This document shows, one piece after another, positions 47,901-60,391 of a stretch of DNA of 64,000 nt. The stretch covers positions 4,413,001 through 4,477,000 of the forward strand of contig NC_090132.1 of assembly GCF_040581485.1 (NCBI RefSeq). Reading direction: 5' to 3'. The translations under genes were made by a program, and so were the position numbers. Below the pieces are notes generated by a model. That model made no database searches. It worked only from the letters and a program-made list of their open reading frames with translations, and was not told the origin of the DNA. The DNA comes from Linepithema humile (Eukaryota > Arthropoda > Insecta > Hymenoptera > Formicidae). Within the stretch, counting starts at the first letter, position 1, and each line of letters starts with the position of its first letter.

Positions 47901-50900
47901 AAGGAATGCAATCATATGTGATTTAAAAAATAAAGGTGTGAAGGTATGAAATTCTAACTTTACAGAAATGTAAATATTATGAAAACTAACCAGGCGTGAA
48001 AAACAAAGATAAAAGCTATCACCAGAAATATAAAAACTATTATCATCGGGAATGCAGGTTATCTTAGTTATCTCATCCAAAATATTAGTATAAAAGATTT
48101 GTTATTAGTTCGATACAATTCTTTTCGTGATTTTAGTACGTTCAAAAATAGTTCAGTAATTATAAGCGAATGGCGATAGGCTTTGTTTTCCATTTTTTTT
48201 ATTTATTGCTTCGCGAAACGAGGCGGTCGACAAACGGCCAATACGTCGAGACCTTAACCCAAATTTGTTTCACGTTTGAAAATACGTGCTACGGTTTTCA
48301 ACGTCGAGGTCCTCGGGTGACGGCGTGAAAATGAAATGTCGGATACAAAAAAAGAAATCAGAAGTAGCCCAAAAATATATATCACAGCAAAATTGATTTT
48401 CGTTCCAAATAATTAATTAGAATCGAGATAATTGGGATGCAGCGCTAAACGCAATACAGGAATAATGAATCTACATAACAATCCGTATGCAATTTTAAAA
48501 TTGATAATTGCTTATTTAAAACGTGTTATGAAACCATTTAGATTAAACGTCACGATTATCGATATTTATCATTATTGATTTACTAAATGTGTTATGTAAA
48601 TGTCATAATTATCAATCATGATTACTTGTATCATTGAAAAATATCAGCGCCACATCACGATGTCATTCTTTGCAATATTACGCTTAGCATAACTGTATAA
48701 AGTGACCGAAAGGCAAATAAAAGGATTTAAAAAGAACTTGATTGAATAAGAGAAGAAGAATATTATAAATTTAATTTTCAAAGTTTCTCTGTTTATTAAA
48801 ATAATATATCCGTGCAACTTTAAAAATACGTAGCTTTTTTAATAAATATTGCCGTATTTTATTGATACTCGATTCGAATTATCGGTATGTTCGACTGAGG
48901 AATGCTGGTCTTATCTCTCTCTTTCGTTAGCTTTCAGCGTACGATTTGAACGCAACCGAGAAACGAATGATAAGATAACAGTGAAGATGAATAATCGCGT
49001 CAAGATGAAACATGAGGATTGTAGAATGCACCGCGTTAAAAATATGCGTTTGTTCACACATATTTTACAGAATATATTTTTAGTTCTTTATAATTTGAAA
49101 TAATTTTAATAAAATTTTACGAGGAAAAGATTCAATCTACAATTTGTCACATAAATGTTTTTCTTCTTTTCACATTTTCTTTTTACAAATTAAACTTTGT
49201 TTCTTAATTACAATATTATCATACATTTTTAATATATATATATATTTAATTATTTTTTATAAAATAATACTTAATTTTACATAGCTGGGGAAATAAACAG
49301 AATCAATGTACACTTTACTGACATATGTACATTTCATCTTCGAAAACAAACATAAAATGAAGTAAATAGACTAAACAGTGACATTAAGTGGACGCGTCAT
49401 TTTTATCTCGTTGTTTTCTCACGAAAAAGATACGCACACACGTCGAATGGACGTTGGCGGTGGGAATTTTATCTTCATGGTTTCGAGTGAAGAGTATACC
49501 TTGCATATTTTCTCCAAGAGTCTCTTGAGAAATCCATGTGTGTGTGCATGCGACATACACTCGCAAAAAAAATCACCATCGACGCGCGAATGCGTCTTCG
49601 TAAAGTCGAGCGCGGCGCGACGCGAAGAAACCGGAGTCAAACGGTAGACGAGTGCCGGCACCGTAACGAGGACCGGCCTTGAACGGGGCCACGGAGATCC
49701 AGTTATCAGTTTGCACTACCCGAGTGCTTTTGCGAATTACGGCGTGTATGTGGGCTAACTACTGTCATCCGGCGCCAATATGTGCGTACGGGTCGCGCAG
49801 AGTGCAATGCATCTCGCATACTCGCCATGTAGCTAAGCTGCCGATTTTAATAAGTAAATTCTATCATTGTGAAACACATTATTGAAATATATGGAAACAC
49901 CATTAAAATATATTTTCTTTCTATTATGCACATATTCAATGCGATGAATTACAATTGTGCACAAATAACGTGGCTAATAACATGAATTTATATTGATGGT
50001 TTTATGATAAGTTTATTCTGCAATTATGAAATTTATTGAGGGAAAATGGAAAAGGAGAGAGAACATTTGTTTCTCGTATAGGGGGGAGGAATTAATATAA
50101 TTGTTACCGAAATGCTTATGTAACGTTATTTATATAGCGACACATTTGGGAGCAATACGGATGCAAAAAAACATCACGCCCATCGTCCTTCGTACACGCG
50201 ACGCATTCCTTTCATCTCCCGTTTCGCATGCAAACAAGAGGGAACGGAAAAATTGCGCTGGTTTTGCGCATATTTCGGATTTCATGCATCGTTCATCACG
50301 TACTCGAGTACGATGCACGCATTTAAAGGTGAAAAATATTGCATCATTAAAACTGCATCGTTATGAATCACGTGAAACTGACAGTTGTAAAGCGTTGTAA
50401 GCGTTCTACAAACATTTCGTGGCAAACGTTCATTCTTTTGTGCGATCAAATAGGAAATCGTGTATCGCAAACTGATCGCATTGTAGTATGAAAGTTATAT
50501 TTTATTTGTTGATTTCAGGATTGCAGGAAAACAAAACGCCCGTGATAAAACGGATTCGATCTTTTCATATTTTGCTTGTATTTTAATAAGATCGATTTTA
50601 TGTCCCGAGAAAATTGTTGAAATACATTTTATTTTACCAGTAATTGTAGACACAATGATTATCATAAATCACACTTTTCTCGGTCAATAAATTTAACGAG
50701 GAAAATAAGCTATGAAAAAGTAGGAGCAGACGCTCTCGTTTCTATTTATGGAAGCAACTATGAATGAAGATGTAAAAATATTTCTTTAAATTCGAGGTTA
50801 AAATATTCCTTTCCATGAATAAGACGTTGATAGTATCGAAATATGAATATATGAATATAAAATACACGTGCCGTTTGTTGAACGTGAATTTGATTAAATC

Positions 50901-53900
50901 AGTGACTCTTCAAATATAATGAGATCTATTTATTTTGTAATCTTTTAAAATTAGTAGGTGTATATCGTATTTTTACATATATAAAACGTTTGCCTGGCAG
51001 AATTCTCGATATCTGCCGACATTAGCAAGTGTTTTAAAAATATAAATATTTCATAAGAACGGAGTAATTATTTAGAAAAAAAATAAAAGCTGCATTGGCG
51101 TTGAATTTTTATTTTAAAACAAGTATTATCTACTAAGAATATTCGATTTTATTTTTATTCGTATGATTCATTGACACATCGACAAAAAGTGACAGAGCTT
51201 ATGACACGCGACTCGTCGATATTTTTAATCTTTTGAGAACGTAATACAGTGAAATCATACGATTAGCTTTATAAACGAGATAATAAACTTCTCAAGTACT
51301 GTACAAAGAAATTTCACCACGAAGTTTTCACATGCTGTTCAAGTACTAAGTTGTTCTATATAGAACGTCGGATTCCTGTTAACAAGTTGTTCGTCTTTAT
51401 GAAATGTTTTTATGAAGTAAACATTTTTTATATTTAATCGAGTATTACATTTTGAAACGTGAACCATGTACTGTTTATTATATACGAATAAAATTAGCAA
51501 TTCCTTTGATGAAATAATTATGTCGAGTCAAAATTGTCGACGTAAAATTATTTTGTATGCGATCATCTAATATTTATCAAACATGATTGTCATGAATATA
51601 TAATTAATTATCAAGGAATATTTAGCATTTAGAGTTGTGCTAGATAAATTAAAACGTGTTTCCAATCCACTTTAGCTGATCTTTCAGCGTTATCCTTTTA
51701 AGAAGATCAACAGCGGGGTCGAATATTCGTAAGGTTACCGACACAAATATATACATACAATAAGTGTAACGTAATATTAAATCTAGTACAGGTGCACTGA
51801 CGTGACATTGACCAATTGTAAGCTCACCGAATCGTTCCAAGCCGTACGCATCGGAAATTACTTCCGGCAACCGGATCGCTGATACATCCTGTGTGTCGAC
51901 TGCGACGATTATCCCATTCCGCGGTTTTTCATCGCGTGTTACAAATTACACGGCTTCGGAAAAGGATATCGCGAGCATTCGAACGAATATCGCGTGGCAT
52001 TGCAAAGCTATCGATTACAGTTAATTTTACGCGTTAACAACGATTGCCGGTTATTATTTAAAGATCCTTTATTATTAAAAGAATGTTGCTCGAGATGTTA
52101 CGTAAGCATTTCAATATAATTCTGCATTTATTGCAACTTATAAACAAGTTTTTATACTAAGTTTTCTTATATATTAGCATAAAATCACACACTGTAATTA
52201 TACAAAGAAAAACGCAAGCGTTTATTTAAGAAATTGAAATATAACTGAAGATTGAGCCTATAGACAGGAATTTCAAATAAATAGTGCAATTAAGGAAGTT
52301 CATACAATTAAAAATAAAATTTTATTTTCTTATATGTATATAAATAATGTAAATAATGTCTAATTAAAAGGTAAAGGTATTTTATATTGATATTGCAATT
52401 ACGACAAGTTTTTATATTATCTTACTATTATAAAAAGACGCGATAAAATTCAACGGAACTTTAAATACACGAAGACAATTTTATATAAAAAATTACTATG
52501 ATACGGCAGTAGCCGCAGATCGTAAAAAAGAATTATAAGTTTAAATACTGTGGCCATTATATGAAAAACGTGGAAAACATTTTTATAATTCCTTTATAGT
52601 TCGCGGCTATATATAGTAATTTTTTATATTAAATTAATTTAATATTATATTAATTTTTTATATAAAATTTCTCCGTGTAGTAATTCTATTATAAATCTGG
52701 AAACTAATTTTTCTTTAATGAAAATTGTTTTATTGAAAATCATAGTTTTTAATGTAATTATTTTTTTTTAATTATTTGATTTATTAGAAAATCAAGATAG
52801 ATATCTTGTCCGTAAACTTGACATTTATTGATTTACCTTGTCAAGGATTGTCGTATCTCATTTATAGCCACGAAACAAGTTTATACAATGTACGAATGGT
52901 TGGTCAATAATGTCGTGTAACTTTCGCAGTGCACTACTTTCAGCAGAACGGAATAATTGTAGATAAAGTTTTATTATATGTGTTAAATACCGCTAACTCG
53001 TGCATTCGTTGTTTTCGTAGTTTTCTATGAAATAGCATCCACGACAGTTATACGAGCTATTCGAAGACTATGAAAGCGCAACCTCGATACTTATTATTCT
53101 ATTGAGATAAGCTTTCGCGTAGTCATATCTGTGCTGCGCTGAAACTAGGCGAAACGGAATACAAAAAAGTTATACAATAAAGTCATACGATATTTTGTGA
53201 AAATAATAGACTGTCTCTTTCATGTTAATGCGATTGACATCGATTTATTTGACATTATTTGAAATATAAATATTTACAAGTTATAAATTTCTATCATAAG
53301 ATGAAGTTCTTGAAATATTTAACATACATAATTTTTTGTAATATTGTAGATCATTTTAGAATTAATTTTCTGCAGAGGTGATGTAAATCGTTTTTGTAAT
53401 AGAACGTTGGATATTAGATTACTTATCGTGTGGTAATCGTGCACCAAATCTTAACGTTACGTTGTTAAATGCAACAGCTTACGTTAATGAGTGCATAATT
53501 TTAGCATATCAGCGACAATTGTGTCGAAACAGAGTTCATTAGCGCTTAGAGTCGGCTCTTTTCTCCAACATCCCGCATCTTCTCCCCAGCAAGGAAATCG
53601 AGAGAGCGGGCGGAGGCGTGCCGACACGGAAAAAGGAGCTGTCAAGCGGCGGCGATCTATTAATAGCACGGACGCGTAACGAATGATTGTCGTTATGTAC
53701 TTTGAGCGATAACCGAGTTTCGCACTAAGATCGAACGACGTGGCCGGAAACAGTTCGCAAAAAGAACGCGTTGCTACTGACGCATGTACGGCTTCCTACT
53801 GACGACAGCTTTACCGCAAAGCTACTCTATTAGATTACGTAAACTGCTAAAGTTGCTAAAAAAATTCACTTTGTTACGTTGATGCGTAAAATTATCCTGT

Positions 53901-56676
53901 TTATCGCGTTAAAATTACATCAAGTTACGTAGTTTAGAAATAGCTTTTATTAATTAAAATTATCATAATTAACTTTCATGTATTTTTTATCGTCTAAAAA
54001 TAGTTTTCTATTTTCTTCTTTATAAAGTTTAGAACAATAAAAATATTAAATTGCTGTTTGTAAAAATAAAATTACACAGCTTAGAGATATTTTTATTCAT
54101 TCAAATAGTAATTTTTATTAATTTTTATAAATCAAATTTATAATCTGTACATTTTAATTAGTCAACACATTTTCTATTGCAGAACTCATTCGGCAGACCA
54201 GACGACATCGTCGCCGCCGAGACGCTAGCGAATCACGTACGATGTAACAACTCCTTCGTACACGCCGTGTTCCAAGCACAGTTCCGGTCTAGTCTAACTT
54301 GTCCAAGATGTCATCGGCAATCGAACACCTTTGACCCCTTTCTGTGCGTGTCAGTGCCAGTGCCGCAGAATCATCGCCAGATGAATCTCTATGTAAATGT
54401 CCTCTACACATCCCAACAACCGCGGCAAGTCAAAATCGGCGTCAGCGTAAATCAAGCGGCCAATGTGAGAGAGCTGAGAGAAATTCTGGCTAGCGACACC
54501 GGTGTAGATGAAAATCATATGCTACTGACCGAAATTCATGACGAAGGATTTCATAGGTAAATTACAATTAAAAAAAAAAAAAACATTGTAACAATGATAA
54601 AAAAAGTAAGTGTTAAAAAAAGTACTATCTCCACGTCGAGATAATTGACATAAGGCGTTTAGCAGGCAAAGTGACTAAAAATATAATGGAATCTGAAAAT
54701 ATACATATTTTCATTGCAATTTATAACTGCGCTATTTTTCCAATTATTCCTATATTTATAATCGTAATTTTACGTAAATTAAAGTACCAAATCTCTAAAT
54801 CTTTCTTAAATTTCAAATACATATATTACGATTATAAATGTAGGAATAATTGTATAACAATTTCATTATATCTTTAGTCACTTTGCCTGCTTAACGTCTT
54901 ATGTCAATTATCTTGACAGAGATAGTACTTTAATAGTAAAGCAAAAGATATAATAGTAAAACAAAGAAGATAAACTATTTCCATGTTTTTTGTAGAACCT
55001 TCTCCGACTGTCAACCTCTATCCGTAATCATGGAGAACGATCCGCTTTATTGCATCGAGTTGCCGCAGCTGAAGGAACCTACCGAACAAGCGTACATCTT
55101 GTTAGTGTGGATCAACGTCCTCGTAAAGGGCGATCTGAGACAACGTTTTGGCAGCCCGTACACGATGCAGGTGTCGCGCGAGACATCCTACGAGGATCTA
55201 CAGAAACTTTTGCTGAAGGAGATGCACAGCACGCTGGCGGACGACGTTCTCACGACCAGCCAGAGCCCAGGGCTCTTCAATATTCGCGTAGCGGATCCAG
55301 CGGCGACGCCGATCCAAGATGAACATCCTTGCATCGATCCTTGCGTGGAGCATCCGCTTTACACGGAGCAGATTGAGCAGGCGTTGGCCCTTTGCGCCGA
55401 CGACTCGGGTCCGCAGCATGTAAAGTTGATTCTCGAGTGGGACGAAGCCACGAAGCGAAACATTATACAGGACGACAGCGATCAGATCGAGGAGCACGCC
55501 AGTGTGAAACAATTGAAGACCAATTCCGAACTGGGCGGCGCTGTCACTCTGGAGGAGTGTTTCGATCTGTACACGCGAGCGGAGATACTGGGCGCGGAGG
55601 ATGCGTGGCATTGTCCCTACTGCAACAAAAAGCAGGAGGTTGTGAAAAAATTAGGCCTCTGGTCGCTGCCCGATATATTGGTCATACATTTGAAAAGGTT
55701 TCGTCAGCAGTCTAAGCAGCGGTCAACGTCCAAGCTAACTATGCTGGTGGACTTCCCTTTGTACGGCTTCGACATGACACCGCACCTCGCTCACAATGGC
55801 GTCCAGACGGCGCATAACAATGTTACTAGCTTAGGCGGTCTGGGCTGGTCGCCTTGGAAAAAGCCGCGGCCGCGGCAACACAATTTTCCCAAGTACGACG
55901 AGAATGTTTATGATCTCTACGCGATATGCAACCATCACGGGCAGGATCTTCAGGGCGGGCATTACACGGCGTTTTGCAGGAATCCGTACGACACGCAATG
56001 GTACTGCTTCGACGACACGCGTGTCGAAGCGGTCAACGACACGAATCTTATTACGAATTCGGCGTACATGTTGTTTTATCAGCGGAGAGGCTTGTGCAAT
56101 AACTCCACAGGAAATTCGTCCGCGGCGTCTACGAGCTCAGCTGGTTCCGGTCTGGATCACTGGGTGTCGAAGATGCCACCGTTTTATTTCAACAATAAAA
56201 GCGCCAGTGACATGACGAACAACAAGCAAAGTAAATCGCAAGAGATACTGTGTCAGGAGAAGATCGTCGAGGAGAAGAACATGACTAATTTCACTCGAGG
56301 TTGTGGCAATTACGCGACTCTGCAGCCAAAGAAGAGGAACGCGGCGACGGAAACCGATATCGGGCAGATCGATCACTATTCGGACGACGAGGCACCTTGT
56401 AGAAGAGAATGGGTATGTCATTTGCATCTATTGTTATTGAACTTCAAATATATTTATAAAGGAAATCGTTACTCTTTGTTTGCAATAAAAAAAAAACAGC
56501 AGTTAATTTATTAGTCGGCTAATGAAATAATCTTTGTTATATATCAATTTCAGGCTTCTCCGAAACCCGTACGGAAAACCTCATCCATCACGTTGACGCC
56601 ACACATACCGCCAGCTATAATCCAGAATGCTAGCAGCGATCCAAATACAACAGTGATACACGAATCTACGTTGTAA
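44920..56676 (+). CDS. USP31: ubiquitin carboxyl-terminal hydrolase, USP31/USP43 type
   Basis: Four exons join in frame: 44920-45894, 54183-54556, 54996-56412 and 56554-56676, giving 962 residues; phases 0, 2 and 0. It is a cysteine protease that removes ubiquitin. The catalytic Cys box GLRNHGNTCFMNAVLQCL holds C210, followed by QHDAQEFLLWLLDKVHEDLN. Zinc-ribbon pairs are C365/C368 and C656/C659. The His box GQDLQGGHYTAFCRNPYD holds H772, then WYCFDDTRV with D789/D790, ending in YMLFYQRR. All catalytic parts are present. The domain and order match vertebrate USP31 and USP43. The N-terminus is low-complexity (Q63-68, A157-164) with a basic SWRKFINKMVRHMS block. The C-terminal tail is disordered and ends E-S-T-L, a possible class I PDZ ligand. 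Intron 1 is 8.3 kb. The protein is shorter than human USP31 because of a reduced tail. I am sure of the family; the exact ortholog is inferred. Confidence 0.92.
45969..46055 (+). repeat. 29-bp tandem repeat, three copies
   Basis: Three contiguous 29-bp units lie at 45969-45997, 45998-46026 and 46027-46055, differing by one or two bases. The unit starts c[t/g]atcgtaaaagagaaat and ends cttcctaaa. They begin 75 bp inside intron 1 of the USP gene. They carry short purine-rich stretches (aaaagagaaa) and may bind splicing factors, but no function is shown. Confidence 0.9.
46056..54182 (+). other. remainder of the long first intron of the USP gene
   Basis: Mostly AT-rich intronic DNA. A candidate in-frame cassette exon at 46402-46461 is listed separately. 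GC-richer patches at about 47100-47430, 49380-49820 and 53560-53680 are open in several frames, but none has both a good acceptor and donor in frame. They may be enhancers, alternative promoters or non-coding exons. No nested gene was recognised on either strand. Confidence 0.4.
46402..46461 (+). other. candidate 60-bp cassette exon in USP intron 1
   Basis: A polypyrimidine tract with acceptor (ctatttttag) ends at 46401 and a donor-like gtaaac starts at 46462. The 60 bp between are GC-rich in an AT-rich intron, contain no stop in phase 0, and would insert 20 residues (APLVASSDIFLVMPKRSYAR) between the DKVHEDLN region and exon 2 without shifting frame. Human USP31 has inserted sequence near this place. 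No transcript evidence is available. Confidence 0.3.
54620..54931. mobile_element. 312-bp fold-back (MITE-like) element in USP intron 2
   Basis: The ends are near-perfect inverted repeats of about 60 bp: 54620-54679 (starting aaagtactatctc) and 54873-54931 (ending gagatagtacttt). Inside them a second inverted pair of about 30 bp, around 54737-54768 and 54828-54857, continues the palindrome, so the whole element can fold into one long hairpin with a short loop. There is no coding sequence. Target-site duplication is not clear. It sits between USP exons 2 and 3, clear of both splice sites. Confidence 0.8.
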
Positions 56677-57990
56677 CACACGATATAAGCCAGACTGAGA
56701 AGTCTGGCTCGAGCGATGCTCAATGTACAGTGCCTGGTGTGCCGTGATGTTTGACCAACATCGAGTGGCGAGATAAAACAAGAACAATTCTGGTAGAATA
56801 CAAATCTGTTATTTTTCGATTACCCGATAGGGACGATATATACTTAGAGACAAGGGGAAAAAAAAAATCGTTCCTTCGAATTTATATAGGAATGCTTTTT
56901 CGTACTACGGATGCCGAAACGGATAACGAATTTTAGCAACGTGCTTGTCTCTCCGCGTGTTATTTCGGGAAGTGTGATAAATTTACACACCGGCGACTTT
57001 TTCAGGACGATAGAAATACGAGGCATTAGTAATTTTTGTAATTGTAATACCATGTTTGTATACAGCTCGCGTGGATTGTATATGATAGCTGCTAAGATAG
57101 CTTTTTAAAAGAAGACAAATCTTATACTCAGTATATGAAGAATCGCGTATTCTTAAGAAAAAAAACCTCTAGTGTTTATTAATAATAATAATATCTAATT
57201 AGACCTTCTCTCTCGATGCAATAGACAACTAAATTCTACATATGTCCAGAGGGAAAGGAAGCTATTTCCAGAGCTACAATTTGTGCAATTACAATTTGTC
57301 TATAATGTCGTTATGTCAACGTGGTTCGCATTGTGTCAATTCTTTCTTACAATGAAAGTATATGACAATAACGAGAAATTTTTATGTTACAGATTTTACA
57401 TCGACGCGTCTCGTTTTTGTTTTTTTTCTTTTTTTTTCTTTTTCAGAATCGGTCGTTTCTGGACATACTTTGTAGCTATAAACGATTGCTTTGAATCTAT
57501 GCTTAATTGTAATATTTATATTATACCTGTATCATCCACTAGTGGCCTTATCTAAATAATTAATACTGATACACGTCATTACTAAGCATATTAATCACAC
57601 TTATTACTTAGAGCATTTTATTTTAGATATCGAGATTGTTTTGCAATAATTTTGCAAAGCCGGGCTATAATATTAGTTTTGCAATCCTTGTCTGATCTAC
57701 ATTATTTAGGAAGCACTGTAAGTGTTACATCATTTGAATTCTTCCAAGGTCTCTGTGGATACAATACTCCACTAACGCTAAAAAGAATGATTTGTTTTAG
57801 TACAGAAGAGCTTTTTCTATATAGAATGATCCATGTAAAGTGTTGCGCAAGCTGTTTTCTCGGAAACTATTAAAATTAGCAACAAATTTTTTTCTTCTAG
57901 GATACTCTAGTAACTTTTGGGAAAACAGCTCGCAAAACACTTGTGTGCGTGAAACACTCTTGCAATGAGTGTATGAATATACACCAATTA
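56677..57990 (+). other. 3' untranslated and downstream region of the USP gene
   Basis: No coding exon is seen after the USP stop codon. The first few hundred bases are moderately balanced in composition and probably 3' untranslated sequence. An imperfect inverted repeat pairs 57838-57866 with 57914-57942 (both arms include a form of gctgtttt flanked by aagtgtt), which would form a stem with a loop of about 47 bases. A T/C-rich tract lies at 57416-57445. Confidence 0.4.
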
Positions 57991-59022
57991 GGGGAAAGGG
58001 TGGCGTAAGACGGACCCTCTAAGCGAAAATGGCCATATTTTTTATATTAATGACAAAAAATAACTGAAATTTAGTATGAAGAAACAGTAGAATGTTTATT
58101 ATAAGATCATAATGTAAATTTTCAAAACTTGCAAAAGTTTGAATTATTATTAAGATTGTAAAAAATTTAATTTTGGTCCGTTTTACCCCATAGATGGGGT
58201 AAAACGGACCATCCCATGGGGTAAAATGGACCAAGCCGAGATAATATGGACCAAGAAATAATTTAACTGATCAACTCAAAATCAAAACTATATATTATTT
58301 ATTAAATATTTTTGAATAAGAATAGAAATTAATTTAACATTAATCATTTTATCTTCTTGCAGCTTCTCGTTTACCAATGTTTTCTTCTAACATGACTTCT
58401 AAGGCTCCGTATAAATTTTCCTCATTTCATTTACATCGATTCGATTTTCTTTTATAATTTCTAGGCATCTTTAGCAACTAGAAAAATGGTTAAAAAACAA
58501 AAAGTTGTTAAAAAAGAAAATGAGATGTAAAATATTTCTCAAATCAGAGCAAATATATAAGCAGAAAACTATAAGTAGAAGGTATAAGTAGAAAATATGA
58601 GTAGAACAAATATATAAATTGGTCTCTTTTACCTCACATAACAACATTAATATTATCTTATTTTTATTTACCTGTATCAAAATTATTTTTTAAATGTAAC
58701 TGATGAAATATTACTTCTAAATAACCAGAAATATGGAACTTGTAGAAAAATTTAAAAATATTAAGTTTTGCAATCTTAGTCACTTAAAATGTAATACTAA
58801 GAAATTAGATCACGAGATCTATTTGCAAGAATTTGACGTTTCTTTATAAATAACTCACGATAGTCTTATGATAGTCTTATATAATGATGTAATTTTTAAA
58901 CAGTTCAAAAGCATCAAAAAGGAAATTAATTTTATGTTTATCCAGCAGATAGAGGTACTTACTAATAAGATCTAGCAAATGGACCATTTTACCCCGCGGT
59001 CCGTCTTACCCCACCTTCCCCC
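57991..59022. mobile_element. 1.03-kb non-autonomous DNA transposon-like element
   Basis: The left end (ggggaaagggtggcgtaaga, then cggacc) and the right end, read on the opposite strand (gggggaaggtggggtaagac, then ggacc), are inverted copies of each other. The insertion is flanked by TA on the left (57989-57990) and by TA after one A on the right (59024-59025), compatible with a TA target as used by Tc1/mariner-type elements. The interior has several GGTCC-TTTTACCCC motifs in both orientations and a perfect 36-bp palindrome at 58175-58210, but no transposase frame. Confidence 0.7.
58175..58210. repeat. 36-bp palindrome within the transposon-like element
   Basis: Two 17-bp arms (GGTCCGTTTTACCCCAT and its exact complement) are separated by two bases. 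A third, slightly altered copy (ATGGGGTAAAATGGACC) follows at 58216-58232. These resemble internal copies of the terminal motif of the surrounding element. Confidence 0.9.
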
Positions 59023-60289
59023 ATAGCTTATTTCTTATCATGATTGAATGTTTCACAATCTCAGTTTTAATAATCATTCCAATCGAATGTTGAATAGTGC
59101 GCGAACGAGAACAAACGAGTGAAAGCGAGAATTTATAAATATATACATATATGATTTTATAGTGAGTGAAAGACATTTAAGTTATTCTATTAACATTTAT
59201 ATTACTAGTCACACGCGTATCGTGGACACGAGTAGGAAGGACGATGATTGGAATGAGGACGGATTTATGAGTCACGAGTTATTATCCGCTATTATAATGA
59301 TTTTTCGAAGTTGCGATAATCGACTGAATATACACATTATTACTTGTCCTTTCGTTGAAATAGAGAATGTATATACCAAGGAAAACGTCATTCCACTTTA
59401 TGCACGTTGCGTATGTAATTTCGTCGTTTTCGATTTACAGCTCTCGTGCCACTTGTCGTGCGTTGCATTTTGTTACACGTTTACAAAAAGAAAGAGAGAC
59501 ACCGTGATACCCTTACGATTCGTTACAAAGATGTATGCATACTTTTATCTTTTTTGAATATCTTTTTAGAATAAGTGCTAAAACTTGTGCGAACCTCTTT
59601 ACTTGTCGACCAAATGAAATGGGACTTGAGTAACCGAGACGCTGCAACTCTGATATCTTATCGACACGATGTGGCAGGAATCATGAATAATTCGACGAAA
59701 AATTGAAAAATAAACACAATGAGACAAAATATGAGATGCCTTTCTTTCTATCTGGATGGTTAGTCTTAGTGCAACTCTTTTTGTAAGTATTTCTTGAGCG
59801 AACAATTAAAAGATAAACATTCCTAGCATTCCTGACATTTTCCTAACGAGTATAATTCTTGAATAATTTTAATAGAATTTTAATTTTAGGTTTAATTATG
59901 CTAACATTGCAAGCTGCGATAGGATTGCTGTTCTCTTTTGTTGGAAGAAAACCACTTCAGTTTGATTCTAGAGTCTGTTATTAAAATAAAGATCGCCAGC
60001 TGCGAGACAGTTGAAAGGAGCATAGTAAATGAATTCGGCTCGTTTGTGCACTACTTCACACACACACACGCACACAAAGGTATTCATTTATTTCATTTGC
60101 AAATTCTGCATTTTGTTCTTTTTTTGTTCTCCTCGTCCGTTCAAAGCCTAAGCACGCATCTATCTCGTTTGAAATGCAAAGAAAGTTCAGCTGGAAAAGC
60201 TACGGCTTGGCGTAAAGCCTTCGCGGAATTGCGCGCGAGCGATATGACGCGATTGGTTGCGACGTCGCCCCACCTCGTCGCTGATCAGT
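59023..60289. other. intergenic, no gene seen
   Basis: AT-rich DNA after the transposon-like element, with a short CA/CACG microsatellite near 60059-60076. Some frames stay open for over 100 codons on the plus strand (59162-59557 and 59938-60408) but they lack ATG-context, family motifs and splice support. I do not call a gene. Confidence 0.4.
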
Positions 60290-60391
60290 CGGGCTCAGTC
60301 GGTCTCGGACCTTCGTCGAGTGCGTGTTGCGTATTGTTACTCGTGCCTGCGTACGCGAGCGTACGGATTTTGTCACTGAAAAAAAATCGAG
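60290..60391 (+). promoter_or_regulatory. candidate initiator and non-coding first exon of a plus-strand gene
   Basis: TCAGTC at about 60295-60300 matches the arthropod initiator consensus, surrounded by CpG-rich sequence. About 90 bases later a strong splice donor (gtaagaac) follows a cgag. The segment contains no ATG. It looks like a short 5' untranslated exon of a gene whose coding part would lie to the right of the window or at its edge. Confidence 0.35.

Noticed and set aside
53491..53679. Arg-rich plus-strand frame with an acceptor-like ccccag in USP intron 1
   Set aside because: No usable donor follows before the stop codon, so it cannot join exon 2. An alternative terminal exon is possible but unsupported.
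59162..59557. 131-codon plus-strand frame
   Set aside because: It starts with GTG, has no family pattern, and its composition follows the AT-rich background.
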